Below, one piece after another: positions 19,070 to 26,701 of a stretch of DNA of 32,067 nucleotides. Position numbers and translations under genes: made by a program. The notes below the pieces were generated by a model, which made no database searches, was not told the DNA's origin, and saw only the letters and a program-made list of their open reading frames with translations. Numbering within the stretch: the first letter of the stretch is position 1; the number at the start of each line of letters is the position of its first letter. Source of the DNA: Chloroflexota bacterium (GTDB taxonomy: Bacteria; Chloroflexota; Dehalococcoidia; Lucifugimonadales; JADFKI01); assembly GCA_022572805.1 (NCBI GenBank), contig JACZVF010000005.1, forward strand, positions 1-32,067, given 5' to 3'.

Positions 19070-20374
19070 GTGATCACGGTGGAGCTGCCCCACGTGGGTG
19101 AGTCCGTCACCGAAGGCACCATCGAAAAATGGCTAAAGGCCGTCGGCGATACCGTGGAGAAGTACGACCCGCTGGTGGAGGTCGTCACCGACAAGGTCAG
19201 CATGGAGGTGCCTTCCCCGGTGGACGGCACCATAACAAAAATCCTGGTCGAAGAGGGCGAGACTGTCCCCATGGGCGCCGCAATCGCGGAGATGCAGGTG
19301 GATGGCGATATGCCCGGGCCACAGCCTCCTGACCATCCGGAACCGTCCGAGCCAACCAAGACCATTGACACCACAGGCGTGCTTCTCAAGGGCGTGGCTC
19401 CCGTGGGGCCAACAGGCTCCGCCGGTCCCGTCACGCAGGGCATCGCGCCATCCGACGAGGCCCCGCAGGCCAGGCGGCGTTACTCGCCAGCGGTCATGCG
19501 GCTGGCTGAAGAGCACAACGTAGACCTAAACTTAATGGCGGGCACGGGCATGAGCGGGCGCATCACGCGCAAAGATGTGCAGGCCTTCATAGACTCGCCT
19601 ACAGTGTCGCCGGACACTCCTGTCGAGGCGCCGGCCTCCGCGCCAGACCCATCCCGTCAGGCTGAGGTTGGAACAGACGAGGAGCGAGTGCCCCTTTCGG
19701 CGGTGCGCCGCATGATCGCCGCCCGCATGGCCGAAAGCGTCTCTCAGATTCCCTCTGCATGGAGCATCACGGAGGTAGACGTCACCGGCCTGGTCAGGCT
19801 TCGAGAGTCCATCAAGGAGAGCTTTCAGCAGCGGGAAGGCGTGCCTATTACGTATCTGCCCTTCATTGTGAAGGCGGTGGCGGAGGCCCTCAAGGAAAAT
19901 CCTCTGCTAAACTCATCGTGGGACGGCGACGCCATTCTGATCAAGAAACGTATCAACATCGGGATAGCCGTGGCAGCGCGCGATGGCCTGGTAGTCCCCG
20001 TGATACACGACGCGGATACCCTCAGCATCTCCGGTCTCGCCGCGCGCATGGATGATCTTGCCGGCCGCGCGCGACAGGGCAAGCTGACCCTGCAGGAGGT
20101 CCAGGGCGGCACGTTCACGGTCAACAACACCGGCGCGTTAGGGACAACGTCGTCCCAACCCATCATTAATTTTCCTCAGGCTGCCATCATGACCACCGAG
20201 GCCATCACTAAGCGGCCCGTGGTTGTCGCGGAGGACGCCATCGCCGTTCGCTCCATGATGAACATCTGCCTGACCTTCGACCACCGCATCATGGACGGCG
20301 CCGAGTCTTCGGCATTCGTGTTGGGCGTTAAGCGCCGCCTGGAAGCCGTGGGGCCGGACACCGGCGTCTATTAG
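19070..20374 (+). CDS. 2-oxoacid dehydrogenase E2 component (dihydrolipoamide acyltransferase)
   Basis: Lipoyl domain ELPHVGESVTEGTIEKWLKAVGD...VVTDKVSMEVPSP; peripheral subunit-binding domain YSPAVMRLAEEHNVDLNLMAGTGMSGRITRKDVQAFI; catalytic TFDHRIMDGAESS. The likely GTG start at 19070 lies outside the MITE-like element. Confidence 0.93.
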   Translation: MITVELPHVGESVTEGTIEKWLKAVGDTVEKYDPLVEVVTDKVSMEVPSPVDGTITKILVEEGETVPMGAAIAEMQVDGDMPGPQPPDHPEPSEPTKTIDTTGVLLKGVAPVGPTGSAGPVTQGIAPSDEAPQARRRYSPAVMRLAEEHNVDLNLMAGTGMSGRITRKDVQAFIDSPTVSPDTPVEAPASAPDPSRQAEVGTDEERVPLSAVRRMIAARMAESVSQIPSAWSITEVDVTGLVRLRESIKESFQQREGVPITYLPFIVKAVAEALKENPLLNSSWDGDAILIKKRINIGIAVAARDGLVVPVIHDADTLSISGLAARMDDLAGRARQGKLTLQEVQGGTFTVNNTGALGTTSSQPIINFPQAAIMTTEAITKRPVVVAEDAIAVRSMMNICLTFDHRIMDGAESSAFVLGVKRRLEAVGPDTGVY

Positions 20375-20383
20375 GACCGGTCG

Positions 20384-21040
20384 TTGCAAGACCTGTGCCT
20401 GGTGCAGTCTCTTGGCCTGATGCCTTACCGAAAGGCCTGGGACCTGCAACGCCGTATCCACTCCCAGGTCGTCGAAGGCCGGTCTCCAAACGTGCTGATG
20501 CTGCTGGAGCACCCCCACGTCTACACCCTGGGCCGCCGTGGCAAGCCCTCGGACGTTTTGGCCGACGCTGCTCTTCTGAAAAAAATCGGGGCAGAGGTGC
20601 ATCACGTCGACAGAGGCGGGGAGGTCACCTATCACGGTCCAGGGCAGCTCGTGGGCTACGCTATCATCAATCTTCGGCGGTGGAGAGGCGGCCCTCTGAA
20701 ATTCGTGCAATCCCTGGAGCGTGCATTGATCTGCACGTTGGCAGAGTTCGGGATTCAGGCTGAGTCTGAGGACAGGCCCACAGGCGTCTGGGTGGGCAGA
20801 GCCAAGATAGCCGCCATCGGGGTCAGAGTGAGCCGAGGCGCTACCATGCATGGCTTCGCCCTCAACGTAAGCCCGGACCTGTTGTACTTTGAACACATCG
20901 TAGCGTGTGGCCTGCCCGAGGCTGCCGTGACCTCCATGTCGCAAGAGCTGGAACGCCCCCCCGAGGCTGTAGAGGTGGTAGAGGCGATGACGCGCTGCTT
21001 CGGTGAAGCGTTCGGTATGAGGATGGAAGCTCGCAGTTAG
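20384..21040 (+). CDS. lipB: Lipoyl(octanoyl) transferase LipB
   Basis: LLEHPHVYTLGRRGKPSDVL, VDRGGEVTYHGPGQLVGYAIINLRRW, TGVWVGRAKIAAIGVRVSRGATMHGFALNVSPDL. TTG start. Confidence 0.95.
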   Translation: MQDLCLVQSLGLMPYRKAWDLQRRIHSQVVEGRSPNVLMLLEHPHVYTLGRRGKPSDVLADAALLKKIGAEVHHVDRGGEVTYHGPGQLVGYAIINLRRWRGGPLKFVQSLERALICTLAEFGIQAESEDRPTGVWVGRAKIAAIGVRVSRGATMHGFALNVSPDLLYFEHIVACGLPEAAVTSMSQELERPPEAVEVVEAMTRCFGEAFGMRMEARS

Positions 21041-21810
21041 AGACCTCCCAGAAAAGCGCTGGTCTCTTTTATGAACGCGGTCTGATTGTCCACCATTACG
21101 GCGTGTCCGGCGTTCGGAATCGTCCGGAGTGTCGCCGTTGGGCACGCCGCAAGCATCTTGTCGACCGAATCCTCCGTCAGCAGCCTGGAGTGTTTTCCCC
21201 TTAGCACCAGCGTCGGGCATTTCAAAGCAGACCAGAGCCGCCACATAAGCGCATCGCTCCCAGGGCCGCCGGACGAAGCTATTGTGTCCACTTGGGGGTC
21301 AAACTTCCAGGTTAGCCGTCCGTCGGAAGTCTCGTTGAGGTTGTGGCGCAGCCTGTGCGCGATTGCCTCGTCGCCTGGTACTGGCTGGTCGCCGCGAGAC
21401 CAGCGCAGCGCCTGTTCGAAATCGGCGAAGTCCGTTGGCCTGTCTTCCCCCGATTGCCGGATGTCCTGCAACCCTTCAGGATTTACCTCGGGGCCGATAT
21501 CCACAACGGCTAATCCCCTGACGAGAGCTGGGTTCATGGCGGCGTAGGCAAAGGCCACGATACCGCCCAGGGACTCCCCGACAATAGTCACGCGGTCCAG
21601 TTGCAGCTGCGCAATGTATGCGGCAAGGTCCGACAGCAGCGCCTGGCCCTCGTAAATGCCGTCGGCGGCCCATTCGCTGTCGCCGTGACCACGCATGTCC
21701 AGTGCCAGCACGTGGAATTGGCTTCGCACAGCCTCGGCCAGGGCGTCCCACACATGGGCGTGTCCGTGGATTCCGTGCAAGAGTACAAGATGCGGGGCGC
21801 TGCGGTTCAT
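21037..21810 (-). CDS. alpha/beta hydrolase, paralog of 2797..3663; true N-terminus probably further upstream (to <=21891)
   Basis: LVLLHGIHGHAHVWDALAEAV, nucleophile elbow IVGESLGGIVAFAY, GHAVMVDN. The upstream in-frame sequence VCNGLRLHYLDW matches the N-terminal VNDLNVHYLDW of the paralog. Confidence 0.87.
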   Translation of the reverse strand: MNRSAPHLVLLHGIHGHAHVWDALAEAVRSQFHVLALDMRGHGDSEWAADGIYEGQALLSDLAAYIAQLQLDRVTIVGESLGGIVAFAYAAMNPALVRGLAVVDIGPEVNPEGLQDIRQSGEDRPTDFADFEQALRWSRGDQPVPGDEAIAHRLRHNLNETSDGRLTWKFDPQVDTIASSGGPGSDALMWRLWSALKCPTLVLRGKHSRLLTEDSVDKMLAACPTATLRTIPNAGHAVMVDNQTAFIKETSAFLGGL

Positions 21811-21891
21811 CCAGTCCAGGTAGTGCAGGCGCAGGCCGTTGCAGACAGCCTGGTTATCTCGGAATTCTGGAGACGGGGAGATGAGTATATC

Positions 21892-22848
21892 TCAGGAGAT
21901 CTGGCGCAGCTTGGGGTCCCAGCGGTCGCGGAGCCAGTCGCCAATAAAATTGAACGCCAGCACAGTCAGGACGATCGCGATGCCGGGGAAGAAGGCCACC
22001 CACCAGGCGGAGCCAAGGTAATCACGGCCATCGGAGATCATAGAACCCCAAGACGGCGTTGGCGGCGGCACGCCGGCCCCCAGGAAGCTTAGAATGGCCT
22101 CTGCAAGGATTATGGATCCCACTTGCAGGGTGGTGGCGACGACTAACGTGTTGGTGACGCCGGGCAGGATGTGTTTTATCATTATTCGCGGCGTGGAGGC
22201 TCCGGCAACTTTGGCCAGCGCGACGTAATCCAGAGTCTTGATCTGTAGCGTCTGCCCTCGAACCAGGCGCACGATGCCCGGCCAGCTAGCTAGCGCCAGC
22301 ACGCCAACAATCACGTAAAACTTTTGACCAAACACGACGACGATAATCAGCGCCAGCAAGAGGTACGGTATGGCCGTCGCTATGTCGGTTATGCGCATAA
22401 TCAACTCGTCGACGATGCCGCCAAAGTAGCCTGCCGTCAGGCCAAGTGCGGTGCCCACGACCGTTCCGATGACGATGGCTACGGCCGCCAGGGTCAGAGA
22501 CACCCGAGCGCCGAATATGATCCTGGAAAGGAGCCCGCGACCCAGTGCGTCAGCGCCCAGAATGTAGGTGTTTTTCGACTTCGCTGCGACGCAAGAGGTC
22601 CGGTAGGGAGTTTCGCCCTCCTGGCAGTCCGGATACCAGATTGGCGCGCTGGTCCGGGCACGCAAGTCCTGCCTTACAGGACTGTTGGGTGCCACAAATG
22701 GAGCAAACACTGCGCCGGCAATTAGCGTGGTAATGATAAATATGGGCAGCACAGGCCAGCGCCGGAGGACGTATACCGCCTTCGAGAACTGGCTTCGAGA
22801 GCCTAACTTTTTGATATCCGCCAGAGAGACGGCGCCTGATCTTGCCAT
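21892..22848 (-). CDS. Peptide/nickel-type ABC transporter permease (DppC-like), cluster 1
   Basis: ILGADALGRGLLSRIIFGARVSLTLAAVAI and the EAA-loop-like SWPGIVRLVRGQTLQIKTLDYVALAKVAGASTPRIMIKHILPGV, typical of DppC/OppC permeases. Confidence 0.93.
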   Translation of the reverse strand: MARSGAVSLADIKKLGSRSQFSKAVYVLRRWPVLPIFIITTLIAGAVFAPFVAPNSPVRQDLRARTSAPIWYPDCQEGETPYRTSCVAAKSKNTYILGADALGRGLLSRIIFGARVSLTLAAVAIVIGTVVGTALGLTAGYFGGIVDELIMRITDIATAIPYLLLALIIVVVFGQKFYVIVGVLALASWPGIVRLVRGQTLQIKTLDYVALAKVAGASTPRIMIKHILPGVTNTLVVATTLQVGSIILAEAILSFLGAGVPPPTPSWGSMISDGRDYLGSAWWVAFFPGIAIVLTVLAFNFIGDWLRDRWDPKLRQIS

Positions 22849-22866
22849 GTCTTAATACGGTGCCCT

Positions 22867-23787
22867 TTAACCCAGCCTGATGCGGGGGTCGATGTAAGCG
22901 TACAAGACGTCCACTATGAATACCACGAACAGGTAGAGGATAGTGAACACCATGACCGCCGTAGTCATGACAGGGAAGTCGTTGTTGATAATAGCCTGAA
23001 CCGTCATGAATCCCAGGCCCGGCCATGCAAACACGGTCTCCGTTACTACTGTTCCCGCGATGAACGCGGCCATAATCAATGCGCCGAAGGTTAGCGGAGG
23101 GATAAGAGCATTGCGGAAGGCGTGTTTCCAGATGACGACCGTCGAGCTCACGCCCTTGGCGCGAGCCAGCTTGACGTATTCCGAATCCAGAACCTCCAGC
23201 ATGGCCGACCGCACCAGCCTCATCATGCCTGCTGAGGCCAGCCAGCCCAGCGTCACGGCGGGAAGGATGTAATGGCTGGGGCCGCCCCGCTGACCTGGCG
23301 GCAACCAGTCCAGCTTCACCGCGAAGATAAGGATCAGCATTATGCCCAGCCAGAATGGAGGAAGCGCCTGCCCGAAGACGGCGAATGACCTGCCAATTAA
23401 GTCCCAGATGGTTCCGCGCTTGACTGCCGAAAGGACGCCTAACGGCACGCCGGTTATAAGCACGAAAAACCAGGCGGCGAGACCCAATTGCAGGCTGGCT
23501 GGCGCAAATATCTTGATCATCTCAACAGAGGAATAACCCGACTTTAGCGACTTGCCGAAATCGCCCTTCATGGCCTTACCAAGCCATATGAAATACTGTA
23601 TCGGTACAGGCTTGTCCAGGCCGAACTCCTCGCCCCAGGCGTCCCACGTCTCCTGCGACGCGTATCCTGACGCCAGAAACAGGTACCTGGGGTCGCCCTG
23701 TAGACGGGACATGCTAAAAACAATAAGCGTAGCGGCGATCACAGATAGCACCATGAAAATGGCTCTGCGAATCACGAAGATCCTCAA
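22867..23787 (-). CDS. Peptide/nickel-type ABC transporter permease (DppB-like), cluster 1
   Basis: MRIFVIRRAIFMVLSVIAATLIVFSMSRLQGDP; RLVRSAMLEVLDSEYVKLARAKGVSSTVVIWKHAFRNALIPPLTF; FAWPGLGFMTVQAIINNDFPV. Confidence 0.93.
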   Translation of the reverse strand: MRIFVIRRAIFMVLSVIAATLIVFSMSRLQGDPRYLFLASGYASQETWDAWGEEFGLDKPVPIQYFIWLGKAMKGDFGKSLKSGYSSVEMIKIFAPASLQLGLAAWFFVLITGVPLGVLSAVKRGTIWDLIGRSFAVFGQALPPFWLGIMLILIFAVKLDWLPPGQRGGPSHYILPAVTLGWLASAGMMRLVRSAMLEVLDSEYVKLARAKGVSSTVVIWKHAFRNALIPPLTFGALIMAAFIAGTVVTETVFAWPGLGFMTVQAIINNDFPVMTTAVMVFTILYLFVVFIVDVLYAYIDPRIRLG

Positions 23788-23873
23788 GGTGTCAGTCCTT
23801 TGTCGCCAAGCGTTTCAAGAGAGTAAATGGGGTGGAAACGGCATGACTTGGGCCAATAATGCATTCGGATAAA

Positions 23874-23909
23874 CCAGCGCCCGAGGCGTATTAACGCCTC
23901 GGGCGCTGG
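23874..23909 (-). terminator. Strong hairpin between SBP and permease genes, cluster 1 (terminator/attenuator or mRNA-stabilising stem)
   Basis: Perfect 16 bp inverted repeat ccagcgcccgaggcgt-atta-acgcctcgggcgctgg. Confidence 0.75.
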
Positions 23910-23925
23910 TCGGTGCGTTTATTTA

Positions 23926-25860
23926 TTACTTCAGAACAACGGTGTCGAAGCTGTTGACTGCCCTCCAGGGCTTGAGCTCCCAGCTCACTACCGTGTCGGG
24001 ATTCATGCCTATCAAGGTAGGCACCTCGACAACTCCGCCGCCCAACCGGAGCCTGCTCCAGCGGTCCATCATTGCTTCACGGGTTGCCAGGTTCTCGGGG
24101 GAACCCTTCTCCTGGATACGGGTAGTGTTGAAGTCATCGAAGAAACGGTTGTCTTCGATGCCCGCGTTGTAGCCACCGGCGCCGATGGGCCACAGGCAGC
24201 AGACGGGAATGGTGCCGCCGATCTCAAACTGGGCCTCGTTGCGGTTCGGTCCCCAGTTGGTCAGCCACGGCACGTTAATCTGTCTGCCAACCATGGTGGG
24301 CCGACGGGACGAATACGAGGTGTTGTCGATCCTAGGCTTCAGGCCAAGCTCGACCTCCCACATGCCTGCGATAGCCTGGCAGACCTCGGGAGAGGTGCCG
24401 CTGCCGGACGGGCAATAGAACTCAAACTCGAACCCCTCGTCTACACCGGCATCAGCCATTCGTGACCTGGCGAAGTCTGGGTCGTATCCTAGTGCCCACT
24501 TGTCCTTCCACTCGGGGTCGGTCTGGTGGAAGGCCACTCCCGCGCCGTGCCCGCCGCCGTAGATGATGCCGCCGAAGCCGGATATGATGGTCTCCGCAAT
24601 CAGCTCCCGGTCTATCGACCACAGCAGAGCCTCGCGGAAGGCGATTCCCTTCAGCATGCTTTCGGTCTCGTCGCTCAGATTTGTGGGGTCTCCATCCACC
24701 CGCGGGTCGCCAATCCAGGGATGGTCGGCGTCCGGCGTGAAGCCCTCGCGCAAGATGGGCGTGCCATCTACGGGATGCTCGAAGGACCAGTAGTTGCCCG
24801 CCATGTAAAGGAAGTGTCCTGAGACCTGGTTAAGTCCTTCGTGAAACTTGAAGCCTGCGTTCGTCAACGGGGTTACGTCTTGAATCGACGTCAGCGCAAT
24901 GTCGGCTGCGCCTGTCTGCAGCATGGCTGACCGAGTAGAGGCCTCACCGGCCTGAATAAGGGTCAGGTGTCCGAAAGCAGGGCTGTTGAACCAGTGGTCA
25001 ACCCGGGACTCGGCTTCAATGCGCTCGTTGGGGCGCCACTCCTGAACGAAGAACGGACCCGTGCCGTGGGCGGTCGTCAGAATTTCGTCGCCGATCTCAT
25101 CGTAAAGCTGCTTGGAGACGATACCGATAGTGTCGCCGCACATGCTGCTAATTCCAGCGCCGCTGCCGTTGATCCAGTCTGCCTGGTAGCTTCTGAAAGG
25201 CGCCACTATTTTGTATCTGTCCACGGCCTCCCAGCGCTTGAACCAGTCAAATGCCTCACCCGTGTTAGAGTGAGTGGACGCGGGGTTGTCTGCGCCTGCA
25301 TCGTTGATGGACCACGCTACGTCTTCCGCCGTCAACTCCGAATGCCTGCCATCGGCGGTATAGACATCCACGCCCTCGCGTATATTTATGGTGACTACGC
25401 CCTGATTGTCCGGGTCATCGAAGTTAGGGGGCAGATCGTAAGACCAACTGGTCATCAGCATGGGCGTTTCGCATGTGGAGTCCGAAACGTCATTGGCGCT
25501 GTTGGTCGCCCAGGTGGCCAGCGCCTCCTGGAAGCCGAAGTAGTAGTTGAACATGTTGTCCGGGAAGGTCGCCTTGGCATTTAGGAACAGGGGCGAACCC
25601 ACGTTGTCCAACACCACGGTGAGTGTCTTCCCGGCTCCGGACGGAGCTGCCGGGGCGGGCGCTGCCGGAACCGGTGCTGCCGGGGCGGGCGCTGCCGGAG
25701 CAGGCGCTGCTGGAGCAGGCGCTGCCGGGGCGGGCGCTGCCGGAGCGGGAGCCGCCGGCACCGGCGCGTCAGCGGGCGCGCTGCTACAAGCCGCTACAGC
25801 CAGCGCGGCTACCGCGAATAGCGGTAAAAGCCAAAGCGGTTTTCTAAATTTTCCTTTCAT
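23926..25860 (-). CDS. Family-5 extracellular solute-binding protein (peptide ABC transporter), lipoprotein, cluster 1
   Basis: Signal/lipobox LLPLFAVAALAVAAC, (PAAPA)n linker, SBP5-like segments (KGIAFREALLWSIDRELIAETI; VTINIREGVDVYTADGRHSELTAEDVAWSIN). The MKGKFRKPLW start at 25860 is preceded by gggagga; the ORF extension to 26118 is unlikely. Confidence 0.9.
   Translation of the reverse strand: MKGKFRKPLWLLPLFAVAALAVAACSSAPADAPVPAAPAPAAPAPAAPAPAAPAPAAPAPAAPVPAAPAPAAPSGAGKTLTVVLDNVGSPLFLNAKATFPDNMFNYYFGFQEALATWATNSANDVSDSTCETPMLMTSWSYDLPPNFDDPDNQGVVTINIREGVDVYTADGRHSELTAEDVAWSINDAGADNPASTHSNTGEAFDWFKRWEAVDRYKIVAPFRSYQADWINGSGAGISSMCGDTIGIVSKQLYDEIGDEILTTAHGTGPFFVQEWRPNERIEAESRVDHWFNSPAFGHLTLIQAGEASTRSAMLQTGAADIALTSIQDVTPLTNAGFKFHEGLNQVSGHFLYMAGNYWSFEHPVDGTPILREGFTPDADHPWIGDPRVDGDPTNLSDETESMLKGIAFREALLWSIDRELIAETIISGFGGIIYGGGHGAGVAFHQTDPEWKDKWALGYDPDFARSRMADAGVDEGFEFEFYCPSGSGTSPEVCQAIAGMWEVELGLKPRIDNTSYSSRRPTMVGRQINVPWLTNWGPNRNEAQFEIGGTIPVCCLWPIGAGGYNAGIEDNRFFDDFNTTRIQEKGSPENLATREAMMDRWSRLRLGGGVVEVPTLIGMNPDTVVSWELKPWRAVNSFDTVVLK
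25646..25765. repeat. 15 bp tandem repeat (8 imperfect units) encoding the Ala/Pro-rich linker of the SBP
   Basis: Units gctgccggggcgggc / gctgccggaaccggt / gctgccggggcgggc / gctgccggagcaggc / gctgctggagcaggc / gctgccggggcgggc / gctgccggagcggga / gccgccggcaccggc. Confidence 0.92.
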
Positions 25861-26321
25861 CGCGATATGTCCTCCCTTCTTACTTTCCTTGCTTCGCAAC
25901 ATACCTGGGCCGTTTATTCGGGGAGGTGCAGTGCCGCAAGCTCGGATTGCGCCGCTTCCCACATGTTGTCCTAGAGGGCTCGTGATACGCCTCACTGCAT
26001 CGTGGCGCGTATGGTAGACCAGCCCTGGGAAAGAGTCAAGTTCATTCGGTAATATTTCGTCAGGCAATGAGGGCTGGCCTGAGTCGTTAGTTCCTGATGC
26101 CAATAAGCGTGGCGACAATGACGGAGATAGATGAGGGACGGGTCATGATGATGAGTCGGCGAATTTAAGGCTGGTCGCCCCGACCGACAAGTTCTTCGGA
26201 CAACGCGGTCATCATTCGGCGATTAATTAGAGGAACACACCGCTGTTAATCGTGTTGATTCTTGGCGCTCAGGCCGGCTGCTCTGATTGTTGGGGTGGCT
26301 TTAGGGTCCCTGATTTATTTG

Positions 26322-26357
26322 GTGAAGTAGCCCCATAAACCTTTGGGGCTACTTCAC
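26322..26357. other. Perfect hairpin overlapping the 3' end of the pseudogene
   Basis: gtgaagtagcccca-taaacctt-tggggctacttcac (14 bp stem). T-rich tract gtattttgcgttt on the + strand side. Confidence 0.7.
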
Positions 26358-26608
26358 GTATTTTGCGTTTCCTCGTGCTTTAGAACCCTGATCACGCCGA
26401 GCATTAAAAGGGTGAATATTGCCGCCTAAGGCCGCTCCCCTCACAAGGCCGGCAAATTCTGCGATCCCCGGCATTCCTCCCATTATGAATATCGTTCTGC
26501 CGTAAAACATTCCGCCCCATGCGCCTACCAGCGCCCCAAGCACCCCAACTACCAATACGATGAGGATTTGGGTCCTGGAGGAGTCCGGATTGATCCATCC
26601 GAGGCCGC
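26349..26608 (-). pseudogene. Truncated, frameshifted paralog of the Gly-rich membrane protein at 28795..29205
   Basis: GGLGWINPDSSRTQILIVLVVGVLGALVGAWGGMFYGRTIFIMGGMPGIAEFAGLVRGAALGGNI matches the intact copy. There is an in-frame TGA just before GGLGW. The C-terminal homology continues in another frame (LLMLGVIRVLKHEETQNT*, compare VVGVIRIWRGGD). Confidence 0.8.
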
Positions 26609-26701
26609 CTCAAATTTTCCGAAACCTATCGTTACGGCCTCGTCGTAGTGTTATAAACTAATGGTTCGAAAAATCTTAACCTTAGGGATCGAGATTGTAA
26701 T

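Noticed and set aside
20138-21244. 368 aa minus-strand ORF over E2/lipB
   Set aside because: Antisense to two confidently identified genes (E2 and lipB), no recognisable motifs, typical high-GC shadow ORF.
25861-26118. N-terminal extension of the SBP ORF up to 26118
   Set aside because: The extension lacks protein-like features, while the internal ATG at 25860 has a good SD and begins a textbook lipoprotein signal peptide.
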